From the NCBI RefSeq assembly GCF_002947535.1, contig NZ_PUAP01000010.1, forward strand, positions 52,761 through 116,760: a stretch of 64,000 nt of DNA, in the 5' to 3' direction. The notes under the pieces are model-generated. The model worked only from the letters and a program-made list of their open reading frames with translations, was not told the origin of the DNA and searched no databases. Position 1 is the stretch's first letter. Each line of letters opens with the position of its first letter. The position numbers and the translations under genes are program-made. Source of the DNA: Enterococcus mundtii (GTDB lineage Bacteria > Bacillota > Bacilli > Lactobacillales > Enterococcaceae). Positions 33,226-42,109 of the stretch are shown here, piece by piece.

Positions 33226-34545
33226 TTATTCTTTTTCCTCTTCGCCATAGATATTCATTAGAATAACTGATGCATGATAAATACCATCTTCAATCCAATG
33301 TCGGTATAATCCATTCTGCTCATCCACAATAGTTTGAACGATTTTTAGCCCAATTCCTTTTCTAATACGCCATTTTCTTGAACGAATTTCGCTAGGATCA
33401 AAAGTATTATCGATATTTATGATGAGATTGTTATTAAATAATTTTAGCGAAACATTCATTTTCTTTTCTAAGTTTTTTTGCCTAATGCATGCATAAAGGG
33501 CATTATCAAGCAGATTGCCTAATATTGAGGTAATAATAGAATTTCCTATATAAAAATTATTTGGTATAAATGTTTCAATTGCTATTTTTATATTATTATC
33601 TCTAGCTTGTTGCGCTTTTTGATTCAACAAATAGTTAATGCTTGGATTACTCGTATAAAAATCAATTAATGAATGATCCAATGTGATAATGGATTTATTT
33701 ATATAATTTAAAGCCGCTTTCTCATTATGATTCTCAATATAGCTAGCTAATATTAGGTATTGATTTTTTAAGTCATGGTGCATTGTTCGAATTCTTTTTT
33801 CTTTAGTTTCAAGATCATTAAGATACTGGCTATTATTCTTTGCAATAATTTCTCTTTCTTTTTTGTGTGGTAATTCAAGAATATGTATTTGGATAAATTT
33901 GAATATTAGTAAGTTAGCCATAGTTATTGTTATAACGCCAAAATCTATTCCTAATAAACCAATCACTGATAAAACAATGCGATTATACCACCATAATCTA
34001 GTCGTAAGTAAAATTGCTATTGATGAAATAGGAACAACACATAAGATGAGAACCAGTTTATTTGGAATCTTGGGTATTTTTTTTAGATGATCTTTAAAAA
34101 AAATCAAAAATATGATGTAAAGCAATAATACCTTAAAAATACTAGAAAAGAGAGAGAGGTTAAGATATGGAATTAACGATGTAACTGAATCGGAGAACCA
34201 GGATTCTCTAACTGTGTCTAGTTGAGTAAGATGTGCAAGGTTTTCAGAAATCATAACAATACTCGAAAATACAAAAGCCCATAATATAATGCTGCTTTTT
34301 TCAACTTTCATTAAGATTCCGACACAAAGGTAAATAATAAATGAAAAAAGTAAATTAATGAACTCCTTAATAAATAAATTTTCAGGTATAAAGATAAATA
34401 ACGCGTATTTTAGTATGAAGCAAATAAGTACTAAAATTATCCACTTATTCGTAGATTGTGTAGGAGCAGATTTTTTATAAATGTAAGCCATTAATAGACA
34501 GTCGATGAGAGTGAATAAAGTATTAATAAAATAAACTAGCATAAA
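33226..34545 (-). CDS. AgrC-like sensor histidine kinase
   Basis: The likely start is the ATG at 34545, 9 bp after AGGAG. A start at 34584 would overlap the regulator gene by 37 bp. The 439-residue product has about six or seven N-terminal membrane segments (residues 1-205) and a C-terminal kinase. The H-box is IRTMHHDLKNQYLILASYIE and the ATPase part includes LGNLLDNALYACIRQ and KGIGLKIVQTIVDEQNGLY. This is the GHKL HPK10 layout of AgrC/ComD-type peptide receptors. No AgrB or AgrD gene is nearby, so the signal may be the lanthipeptide itself. Confidence 0.9.
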   Translation of the reverse strand, partial: FMLVYFINTLFTLIDCLLMAYIYKKSAPTQSTNKWIILVLICFILKYALFIFIPENLFIKEFINLLFSFIIYLCVGILMKVEKSSIILWAFVFSSIVMISENLAHLTQLDTVRESWFSDSVTSLIPYLNLSLFSSIFKVLLLYIIFLIFFKDHLKKIPKIPNKLVLILCVVPISSIAILLTTRLWWYNRIVLSVIGLLGIDFGVITITMANLLIFKFIQIHILELPHKKEREIIAKNNSQYLNDLETKEKRIRTMHHDLKNQYLILASYIENHNEKAALNYINKSIITLDHSLIDFYTSNPSINYLLNQKAQQARDNNIKIAIETFIPNNFYIGNSIITSILGNLLDNALYACIRQKNLEKKMNVSLKLFNNNLIINIDNTFDPSEIRSRKWRIRKGIGLKIVQTIVDEQNGLYRHWIEDGIYHASVILMNIYGEEEKE

Positions 34546-34547
34546 TT

Positions 34548-35249
34548 TCACACTCCTAACGTTGATAGGATTTGTTCCTTGCACTGTTTATTGAATTTTG
34601 CACTAATAGGTAACTCTTCAGAACTATCATAAATTTCAACAATAACAGATCTTTTTTTCACACCACGTATATAATATGCGTTTACGATATATGAAGTATG
34701 AATCTGCACGAAACCGTCACCTAATTTCTCTAAAAGGGTTTTTGTATCCATATAAAAGGATTTTTTACCGATTTTACCATGCATTATGACTTTTCGTTTC
34801 TGTTTCTCAAAGAAATAGATGTCGTTTTTAGCGATTATAAAATTAGTTTTTTCACTTAAATAGGAAAATTGATTTGGAAATTCATTCAGATGGCGCACAG
34901 CTTTTGCCAAAATTTCCCAAATCTTCTGTCTATCTAAAGGTTTCAACAGATAATCGAATGGCCGTACTTTAAAGACACTTTCCATATATTCTCTATAACT
35001 AGTAAAAAAAATTAAAATGGCATAGTCATCTTTTTCTCTTATTTTTTCAGCTAACGAAATGCCATCCAACTTAGGCATATCTATGTCTAAGAAGTAAATA
35101 TCATATTTCTCCTTTTTTAGTTTCTTGTACAATTGAACACTGTCTGTATATACATCAACGTCGAATTTTAAATTTGGATAACATAAAATTTGGCGTTCAA
35201 TTTGCTCTATAAACGAAGGTTCATCATCGCAAATTGCTATATTTAACAT
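34548..35249 (-). CDS. LytTR-family response regulator (AgrA/ComE-like)
   Basis: ATG at 35249 is 9 bp after GGGAG. A start three codons earlier touches that site. The 233-residue product has a receiver domain (NIAICDDEPSF; phospho-acceptor in YFLDIDMPKLDG; LLKPLDRQK) and a C-terminal LytTR DNA-binding domain (QIHTSYIVNAYYIRGVKKRS). It lies 2 bp from the kinase gene. LytTR proteins bind pairs of 9-bp direct repeats spaced 12 bp. Matching repeats lie in the 266-bp gap before the lanthipeptide operon. Confidence 0.95.
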   Translation of the reverse strand: MLNIAICDDEPSFIEQIERQILCYPNLKFDVDVYTDSVQLYKKLKKEKYDIYFLDIDMPKLDGISLAEKIREKDDYAILIFFTSYREYMESVFKVRPFDYLLKPLDRQKIWEILAKAVRHLNEFPNQFSYLSEKTNFIIAKNDIYFFEKQKRKVIMHGKIGKKSFYMDTKTLLEKLGDGFVQIHTSYIVNAYYIRGVKKRSVIVEIYDSSEELPISAKFNKQCKEQILSTLGV

Positions 35250-35313
35250 ACGACTCATCTCCCATAAATATTTAGCTCTATTTTACACCAAAAAAATATA
35301 TATTTAATATCTT

Positions 35314-35345
35314 GTAACGATTTTTCATTTAATTGTAACTGTTAC
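35314..35345 (-). promoter_or_regulatory. Candidate LytTR operator facing the two-component genes
   Basis: Two GTAAC repeats (GTTAC on the minus strand) at 35314-35318 and 35335-35339 are exactly 21 bp apart, two helical turns, the spacing LytTR regulators need. A palindromic GTAACTGTTAC follows at 35335-35345. It probably gives autoregulation. Confidence 0.6.
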
Positions 35346-35391
35346 CAATTTTTACAAAATGGAATTTCATTAATGAAATAAATTTTATTTT

Positions 35392-35423
35392 TCGTTACAT
35401 GTAAATTAGTTTTTGTTACACAA
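35392..35423 (+). promoter_or_regulatory. Candidate LytTR operator for the lanthipeptide operon
   Basis: TTCGTTACA and TTTGTTACA have their GTTAC cores at 35394 and 35415, again 21 bp apart. A TATAAT at 35459-35464 without a clear -35 box lies 40 bp downstream, as expected for an activator-dependent promoter. Confidence 0.65.
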
Positions 35424-35515
35424 TACGTTCAAATGATTTCTCTTTGATAAACTATTAATATAATTAATACACCAGATAATTTAATAAAAAATTTTTTATA
35501 TACGGAGGGGATCAA

Positions 35516-38167
35516 GTGGAAGGTAACTATTCAATGGGGGATGTACTTTTTTTCACAGATTCGAAATACGATACAGATAATTCTAAATCCTTTTCAGTGC
35601 CGATCCCTAACAATTGGGAAGAATTTCGTGAAACTGAGTGGACGTATATCATTCCTCTAAAAAATAATATGCAACGTCAAGGATGGAAAGTTCATATTAG
35701 TTCAACTCTTGAGTATACAGATGAGATACTAAAAATCGTCTCTGAGAATTGCTATAAAAAAAACATAGTTTTTAAACATTTATCAACAGTTAAACGCTTT
35801 GTTAACCGCAATGGCAAACAAATGCCTCGAGAACATGCTGGAAAGTTCATCACTTGTTATCCTGATGAGTCAATATTAGAAGAATTTCTTGACTATTTAG
35901 AAGACCAATTACATGGTTATCCGGGGCCTTATATTTTAAGTGATAAACGTTGGGCAAAAGGGCCGATATATTTACGATATGGAATGTTTAAGAAAGGTTC
36001 GCCAAATAGTGAAGGAATGTTTAGTGATGAACTTGAAATAGATGGGGAAATGGTCGCTGATAACAGGAAGTCTTTCTTTGTGAGACCTGATGATAGTGTC
36101 ATTCCTGAGTTTCTAAAGCAGTGGCTAAATGTGCAAGAAAATGCTTCATCTTCATCAGACTTAATTCCTTTTGAAATAGCTAGAGCAATTCGATTTTCAA
36201 ACTGTGGAGGTATCTATGAAGGATACTATTCTGGATCGGGAGACGAATTAGTTTATATAAAAGAAGCGAGACCATATACAGGAATTGATGAAAAGGACCT
36301 CACAGCGATTGATCGAATGAAAAATGAAGGAAAAGCGTTGAAGTTGCTTGAGGATTCAACTTGTGTACCTAAATTCCTGTGGGAAGGAGAACTTTGGGAA
36401 CATCATTTTCTTGTTATGGAGAAAGTTAACGGAGTAACATTAAATCGATGGATCACAAAAAATTATCCATTGTATTCTAAAGGTGACAAAGCTGGTACAT
36501 GGTACGCGACGGATTATCTTAACAGAGCACATGAGTTAGTAAAAAAAATAGAGATATTTTTTGAAACTATACATGAAAAAGGTATTTTTCATCAAGATGT
36601 TCATCCTAAAAACTTTGTGATTGATGTGCAAGACAGCTTTAATGTAATTGATTGGGAGCAAGCGGTATTCAATGAACTTGATAAAAGATTCCATATGGTA
36701 GCAGCACCTGGATTCAGGCAGTGGGGACAAACAACACCAGAGGAAATAGATTGGTATGGCGTTTCTCAAATTGCTCATAGTTTGTTTTTCCCTGTTGCTT
36801 TACAAGGAGATTTAGTTTATGGGTTTTCCAAACAGCAAGAAAGGGCAGGCAAAGAGATATTTGATTCGCTAAATGTTGATGTTAAAGTACTAAGTGGATT
36901 TTTAGTAACGCTCAATAGGTTAAGAAATAAAGCAGGGAATGTACAAGTTTTGACTGATCGAAAAAACTTACATCCTTATTTAGATCGATATAAGGAGAAA
37001 AATATTAATTTTAAGAATGTATTAGGAGAATTACTTCAAGGCTTTGATGAAACAATTAGAAGATGGAAATATCCTTATCGTAACTGTCCTGTGCACTATT
37101 ATGGGTTAACTACACTCCAAGGAATAGCTTTTTCTGATTTAGGTATATTTTGGGCTTATTCACTTGCTGCAAAAAGAATTGGGATTACTTTATCTAATGA
37201 CTTCAAACAACTACAAGAAAAAGTGAGAATTGAACTGGTAAATGAAATTGCAAATGGTCACATGCGTGATTTTAGTTTTGGAGAAGGAGTAACAGGAACT
37301 TTGTGGATCATGCATAAAATGGGAAAATCCGATGTTGCTGCTAAAATATTTGAAAATAATTTTGAATCTTGGTGGAAAGAGACCAATTATCATAGTATTT
37401 ATAAAGGTAAAGCAGGCATTTTATTAGTAGGATTGGATTTTGCCAATGGTGGATTATTTTCAAAAGAGTTTGAAGTAATACTTAGGACTGTTACAAAAGT
37501 TTATGTGAAGGAGTACATTTCTGATCCTGAAAGATATTTATCAATTGGAAAAGGTAAAATTGCGACTAATAATCCGCATAAGATTGAAGCCGGGCTACTA
37601 TATGGACATGCCAGTCTTGGCTGGCTTTTTGCTGAAATGTATAGATATACTGGAGAGACTATTTATATAAAAGGATTAAATCAATCAATAGCTAATGAGC
37701 TAAAAGGATATTTCAAAGATGATACAGACATGATGCAATATGCTCAAGGTTTTAGAATTTTACCATATCTTTCGATGGGAAGTGCAGGATTAGGAATACT
37801 CATCTCACAAAATGCCGATATAGTTGATAAAAAATACATGCATGTACTTGAATCGCTTTATAAAGCGACAAAAACAAATTTTTGTATTTCACCAGGGTTA
37901 TTTAATGGATTTTCAGGGTTGAAATTGGGACAAATGATGATGAATAAGTATCTAAAAAAAGATGATGTTCAAGAAATTATAAAATCCGTATATTCTGGTA
38001 TTTCGCAACACTTAATCAAGTTCGGTAATGGTTCCTGTGTTGCAGGTGATAGTGGTATGCGTTTAACCACAGATGTTGCTTCCGGTTTCGCTGGTTTAGT
38101 ACTTGTACTGGAATCTATTGCAACAGATGAATTTTTATTATTACCAAAAATTACAGAAAGGAGGTGA
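35516..38167 (+). CDS. Class III lanthipeptide synthetase (LanKC)
   Basis: This 883-residue enzyme starts at GTG 35516 behind GGAGGGG. It should phosphorylate Ser/Thr of the precursor, eliminate phosphate and cyclise. Residues about 1-200 form the lyase domain (HAGKFITCYPD, GPYILSDKRW, IYLRYGMF). Residues about 215-500 form the Ser/Thr kinase domain (HQDVHPKN with H359, D361, N366; D379 in the DFG-like IDWEQA). Residues about 530-880 form a LanC-like cyclase with repeated GxxG turns. The zinc-binding Cys-His-Gly of classes I, II and IV is replaced by FNGFSGL, hence class III. The precursor gene follows 7 bp later. Confidence 0.93.
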   Translation: MEGNYSMGDVLFFTDSKYDTDNSKSFSVPIPNNWEEFRETEWTYIIPLKNNMQRQGWKVHISSTLEYTDEILKIVSENCYKKNIVFKHLSTVKRFVNRNGKQMPREHAGKFITCYPDESILEEFLDYLEDQLHGYPGPYILSDKRWAKGPIYLRYGMFKKGSPNSEGMFSDELEIDGEMVADNRKSFFVRPDDSVIPEFLKQWLNVQENASSSSDLIPFEIARAIRFSNCGGIYEGYYSGSGDELVYIKEARPYTGIDEKDLTAIDRMKNEGKALKLLEDSTCVPKFLWEGELWEHHFLVMEKVNGVTLNRWITKNYPLYSKGDKAGTWYATDYLNRAHELVKKIEIFFETIHEKGIFHQDVHPKNFVIDVQDSFNVIDWEQAVFNELDKRFHMVAAPGFRQWGQTTPEEIDWYGVSQIAHSLFFPVALQGDLVYGFSKQQERAGKEIFDSLNVDVKVLSGFLVTLNRLRNKAGNVQVLTDRKNLHPYLDRYKEKNINFKNVLGELLQGFDETIRRWKYPYRNCPVHYYGLTTLQGIAFSDLGIFWAYSLAAKRIGITLSNDFKQLQEKVRIELVNEIANGHMRDFSFGEGVTGTLWIMHKMGKSDVAAKIFENNFESWWKETNYHSIYKGKAGILLVGLDFANGGLFSKEFEVILRTVTKVYVKEYISDPERYLSIGKGKIATNNPHKIEAGLLYGHASLGWLFAEMYRYTGETIYIKGLNQSIANELKGYFKDDTDMMQYAQGFRILPYLSMGSAGLGILISQNADIVDKKYMHVLESLYKATKTNFCISPGLFNGFSGLKLGQMMMNKYLKKDDVQEIIKSVYSGISQHLIKFGNGSCVAGDSGMRLTTDVASGFAGLVLVLESIATDEFLLLPKITERR

Positions 38168-38174
38168 ACTAGCA

Positions 38175-38315
38175 ATGTCAAACGAAATTTTGAAGTTTCA
38201 ATCTCTTGAGATCGAAGATGAAGTTATCGAGGAAGTCGAAGGAGAACGTGGTAGTACAGCTAGCTGGGGTTGGTGCGATACTTCTCCAAGTAATATAAGT
38301 CTGGTTGGGTGCTAA
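38175..38315 (+). CDS. Class III lanthipeptide precursor with two labionin motifs
   Basis: ATG 38175 follows AAAGGAGGTGA, the strongest ribosome site of the operon. The 46-residue peptide has a leader with ILKFQSLEIED, matching the I-L-x-L-Q-x-L-E/D recognition motif of class III leaders, then an acidic run. The likely core starts near residue 26. S27-x2-S30-x3-C34 (STASWGWC) and S39-x2-S42-x3-C46 (SNISLVGC) are two exact labionin motifs as in labyrinthopeptins, joined by DTSP. Each Cys is used, so no disulfide is expected. Leader cleavage site is not certain. Confidence 0.9.
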   Translation: MSNEILKFQSLEIEDEVIEEVEGERGSTASWGWCDTSPSNISLVGC

Positions 38316-38323
38316 ATATACTG

Positions 38324-38338
38324 TGACTATCACAGATT
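38324..38338 (+). terminator. Small hairpin after the precursor gene
   Basis: CTGTGA pairs with TCACAG over CTA, nine bases after the precursor stop. No T tract follows. It may protect the precursor mRNA or partly block transcription into the transporter genes. The next 290 bases hold only an unconvincing ORF at 38353-38622 (basic, no ribosome site). Confidence 0.5.
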
Positions 38339-38625
38339 GAATCAAAAATGTAGTGTGCCTAGTTACTTATTTTAGTATGTGCAAGAAGAAAGTATATCCT
38401 AATCTGGTTTATATTTTGAAGCAAGTGGTCGAATTTTTGTTACTTCTGTCTGCTTCTCATAGAACCATTTTAGGATATTTTTATCGAAAGCAGGTATTTT
38501 TGAATTTGATACTTAATATTTTCAAAAGTATTAAATCTAATGATAAGGCTAAGGTCTTATTGTTAGTGCCGTTTTCTTATGATACCTTAAAAATTAGAAA
38601 TACTGGAAGAGGAGGTTGCTAGTAA

Positions 38626-40002
38626 ATGTTTAAATTAATTATTAAGCAATTTTTACAGCATTGGAAGATTTGGCTATCAATACTACCTATTTTTATTGTT
38701 TCTGGATTAATATTTAGCACTGCTTTCGTGATATTAAATGCGTTAAGTAGTGCTGATCTTAACAGTTCGGTTGATTATGGTGTTTTTATGCAATTACCGA
38801 TTATTATAGGGATAATAGTATTAATTTTGTTGACTACCAATGCAATGAAACAGTGTATAGATTTTTTTGATGAAACAAATGACATAATGCTTCTTTTAGG
38901 AGCTTCTCCTGCTCAAATCAGTTTGGTGATGACTGGACAAATGTTAGTAATTGGTATGATTGGAGCGGTTATTGGGAGCGGCTTTTCCTTAAAAGCTTCA
39001 CAGCTTTTTTTGACCACCTTACCTTCGAGTTCTGCTAAAGATTCTCTTGTACATATTCCTCTTCAATTCTCATGGAATGTTGTTTTTGTTGTGATATTGA
39101 TCCAACTAGCAATTATTCTATATACATGTATGCGCTATTGTCTTAAAAATTATAAGAAAAGAAAGGGGAGCCTTTCTTCTAATAGAGCGTTTATTAAAAT
39201 GAAGAATAGCGGCAAATTTTTGGGAATACTTGCATCGCTAGTGAGCTTAGGTGCAACAATATATTTATATTTAAAAAATGTTCCTGATCCAACTTTAATA
39301 AAAGAATATACTCGAAGTATGAGTAACTCGATGAATTTATTGCTTCTTCTGTGGCTTTCTATACTTATTACTATGAATTTTTTGATTCGTCCCATATTCC
39401 GAGGTATAGTGAATAAAATTGTTGAGTTACCCACAATGACAAAGAATCCAATGGTTTGCACTGCATTTTACAATATGCAATTCAATATAGAAGAATTAGT
39501 AAAATTAATTCGACCAGTCAGCATCATTACCTTGCTAGTTGGGAATTTTATAGCTTTGTTTCTCAACACTAAATTACTGATTGACGGTACTAATGATAGT
39601 TCTTATATCACAGATTTGATCATCAACCTTATTTTTGTATTCGGGGCTCCAATACTCATTAGTTTAGCAAATGTAATTGTGTCAATTTGCCTTTTTAGAA
39701 TAAAAACAAAAGTTGAATCTAAAAACTATTTCTATACTGGATGTACACCAGATTGGATTTTTAAAATGAGAATCATTGAAATCAGTTCAGTTTCATTCAT
39801 ATCAATAATAATTACCTTCATTGGAACAATATTGTTTGCGATTCCACTATTAAGAGTTACCTATCTGGGTGGTGGCAATATTTTTAAGGCAAATTGGTCG
39901 GTTAATCTCCTATTATCGTTAGGCGATTTTCTGATATTCGGTTTATGTTTTATTTCAATATATTGGTTTGAGCGCTATACGTTAAAAAAGTATGTCGAGT
40001 AG
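38626..40002 (+). CDS. ABC transporter permease (FtsX/MacB-like), lanthipeptide export or immunity
   Basis: This is a 458-residue membrane protein with GAGGAGG upstream. About eight membrane segments are visible, in two FtsX-like halves with cytoplasmic linkers (residues about 175-200 and 355-375). ETNDIMLLLGASPAQISLVM after the second segment is the typical FtsX motif. The cognate ATPase is two genes on (42110). MacB/BceB-type pumps export peptides or protect the producer from them. Confidence 0.8.
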   Translation: MFKLIIKQFLQHWKIWLSILPIFIVSGLIFSTAFVILNALSSADLNSSVDYGVFMQLPIIIGIIVLILLTTNAMKQCIDFFDETNDIMLLLGASPAQISLVMTGQMLVIGMIGAVIGSGFSLKASQLFLTTLPSSSAKDSLVHIPLQFSWNVVFVVILIQLAIILYTCMRYCLKNYKKRKGSLSSNRAFIKMKNSGKFLGILASLVSLGATIYLYLKNVPDPTLIKEYTRSMSNSMNLLLLLWLSILITMNFLIRPIFRGIVNKIVELPTMTKNPMVCTAFYNMQFNIEELVKLIRPVSIITLLVGNFIALFLNTKLLIDGTNDSSYITDLIINLIFVFGAPILISLANVIVSICLFRIKTKVESKNYFYTGCTPDWIFKMRIIEISSVSFISIIITFIGTILFAIPLLRVTYLGGGNIFKANWSVNLLLSLGDFLIFGLCFISIYWFERYTLKKYVE

Positions 40003-40093
40003 ATTTATTAATATACTAAAAGAATTAAATTATTTTAATTGAATAAATACAAGAGCAGAATTAGTCTAACTTGAAGGAAGTAGGTGAATATCA

Positions 40094-42004
40094 ATGATTT
40101 ATAGTAAAGAAAAAATTGCATCGACTATTCAATCATGCTTACTTGATTATAAAAAAGTTTACAATCATAAGATCCAAATAAATGATTACATTTACAGCTT
40201 TGAAGATTGGAAATTACCGTACTCTGGAAGCATTACTGTACAACTAAGTGATACAAACAAAGATCTAATTATAACAGAATCCGAAAGAAGTCATTTTAAA
40301 AAATCTAAACTGCTTTTTGATGTTCGCTTCCATCCTAATAAACAGGTAGTAAAAGTAATTCTTGATCCAGTTCACTTATTTCGAACGATGATTTCTATTT
40401 CAAGTAGTAATTATATAATTGAAGTAATGGAGTTGAATTCAGAAAAAGTAATGTCCACAGTTCTAACCAGTCTTGATCGGTTTCCTGTGTTTGAGTTACA
40501 TAAAGATCGTATTGTTTTTATTAGTAATACAGAAGACGGGAGACCAAATAAAATTTCGGAAAAGAATTTCAAACAATTGAAAGAGAAAGTCTGCTATTAC
40601 GAAAACAGGAGTACGCATCAATTAAAACTGATTAAAACATCTTTATCAAATCGATCTTTGTTTAAAAATAACGTAGAATACTTACTTTTTTCATCTGAAG
40701 AAAAAAATCCTGTCAAAGTTATTTGGTCAAAAAAAAGTGGAAGAATCGATCATATTATAGGATTTACAAAGGATTCAATAGACTACATATTATTTGTATG
40801 TAGGAAAGAGAAATCGGTGAATCATAAATTAATACTCTATAACTGCAATGGTAAAAAATATCAAATAATTCCTACAAGAAAAAATATAAGTATTATTACC
40901 ATTGAGGCGAATCATACCTATATTTTCCTTCGATACTTTAATGAAAATGGGTTGAATTCTGGAATAATATCCATTGAAAATTTAGTAAACGCTAAGATTG
41001 AATTTATTGAAGATACTTTCAGCATTGCTTTACAAGGTGATGTTCACCTTTGTCAAAATACTAATGATGAGAGCGTGACATACCTTTGTTGTGAAGACGG
41101 TTGTGTATCTAATATGTTATATTCCTACAATCCTAACCTTCCTGAGAGATTAGTTTTGGTTAAAAACAAACAATGTATACCTAATCTTAACGTGAAAAAG
41201 TTACATAGAAAAATTTTCTATGTAGCATCTGTTTTTGATGGGATGAAAATACCGTTAACAATATATTGGAAGGGAGACTCAAAACAATTACCCATAAAAC
41301 AGCCTGGTATCATTTATGTCTACGGATCATATGGTTCGAGAGAACAAAAAGGAAATCTTGATCCCATGATGATAGCTATGATAGAACTAGGTTTTGTATA
41401 CTGCATTGCTCATGTTAGAGGGGGAGGATATTTAGGTGAGAAATGGCATCGTATGGGGAAAACTTTGAACAAGTGGAATACAATACACGATTTTTTGGAC
41501 TGTTGTCACTATTTAATTGACGAGGGAATAGTGGCTACTGACAGATTATCGTTAATTTCTTCTAGTGCTGGAGGAATAGTTGCTGGAGCTAGTCTGAATG
41601 AAGAACCAAATTTGTTTAAATCTATATTACTAGCTTCACCATTTATTGATCCTTTTAATACTATGCTATATAAACGTGATTACTTATCGCATATGGAAGT
41701 AGCTGAATGGGGAGATCCTTCTACTGATTTAAAAATACGAAAATATATTCATTCATATTCACCCATGCAAAATGTGAAAAAAGCCAAAGGATCAAAGACA
41801 AATTTATTTGTGGTTTGCGGAGAAAATGATAAGCAAATTTCAAATGAAGATGTGAAAAGTTGGCTACATAAACTTAAAGAGTTAGGGGTCACTTCACATT
41901 TAGAGATTCACCCAAAAGCTAGTCATGGAGGATTGCCTCAAGGAGATATCCAAGCTTTGACAAAAATTCTAGCTGATTTTTTATATTCCGTTATCAGTGA
42001 GTAG
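40094..42004 (+). CDS. Prolyl oligopeptidase-family (S9) protease, candidate leader peptidase
   Basis: This 636-residue cytoplasmic protein has an N-terminal beta-propeller-like half and a C-terminal alpha/beta hydrolase half (IIYVYGSYGSREQKGN, CIAHVRGGGYLGEKWHRMGK). Catalytic Ser about 491 lies in SSSAGG (the usual first Gly of GxSxGG is Ser), Asp about 579 in GENDKQ, His about 611 in ASHGG. POP enzymes such as FlaP remove leaders of class III lanthipeptides. The leader here has no proline, so specificity may be unusual or trimming may occur after another cut. Confidence 0.85.
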   Translation: MIYSKEKIASTIQSCLLDYKKVYNHKIQINDYIYSFEDWKLPYSGSITVQLSDTNKDLIITESERSHFKKSKLLFDVRFHPNKQVVKVILDPVHLFRTMISISSSNYIIEVMELNSEKVMSTVLTSLDRFPVFELHKDRIVFISNTEDGRPNKISEKNFKQLKEKVCYYENRSTHQLKLIKTSLSNRSLFKNNVEYLLFSSEEKNPVKVIWSKKSGRIDHIIGFTKDSIDYILFVCRKEKSVNHKLILYNCNGKKYQIIPTRKNISIITIEANHTYIFLRYFNENGLNSGIISIENLVNAKIEFIEDTFSIALQGDVHLCQNTNDESVTYLCCEDGCVSNMLYSYNPNLPERLVLVKNKQCIPNLNVKKLHRKIFYVASVFDGMKIPLTIYWKGDSKQLPIKQPGIIYVYGSYGSREQKGNLDPMMIAMIELGFVYCIAHVRGGGYLGEKWHRMGKTLNKWNTIHDFLDCCHYLIDEGIVATDRLSLISSSAGGIVAGASLNEEPNLFKSILLASPFIDPFNTMLYKRDYLSHMEVAEWGDPSTDLKIRKYIHSYSPMQNVKKAKGSKTNLFVVCGENDKQISNEDVKSWLHKLKELGVTSHLEIHPKASHGGLPQGDIQALTKILADFLYSVISE

Positions 42005-42109
42005 TTTGCGCCCTACAGTTTTGTATGACAATTAGATTTATAAACTAGAATGATTTTGTGGTAGGGATAGTACTATTGGTATCATTAAATTTTTTGGAGG
42101 TTAATTCCG

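Noticed and set aside
38353..38622. 89-codon ORF between the lanthipeptide precursor and the permease
   Set aside because: No ribosome site at any start, odd composition (very few acidic residues) and no similarity that I recognise. The segment is more likely a leader for the transporter genes.
42009..42066. CCCTAC/GTAGGG inverted repeat before the ABC ATPase gene as a riboswitch
   Set aside because: Only six pairs enclose a 46-base unstructured loop. No known aptamer motif is present.
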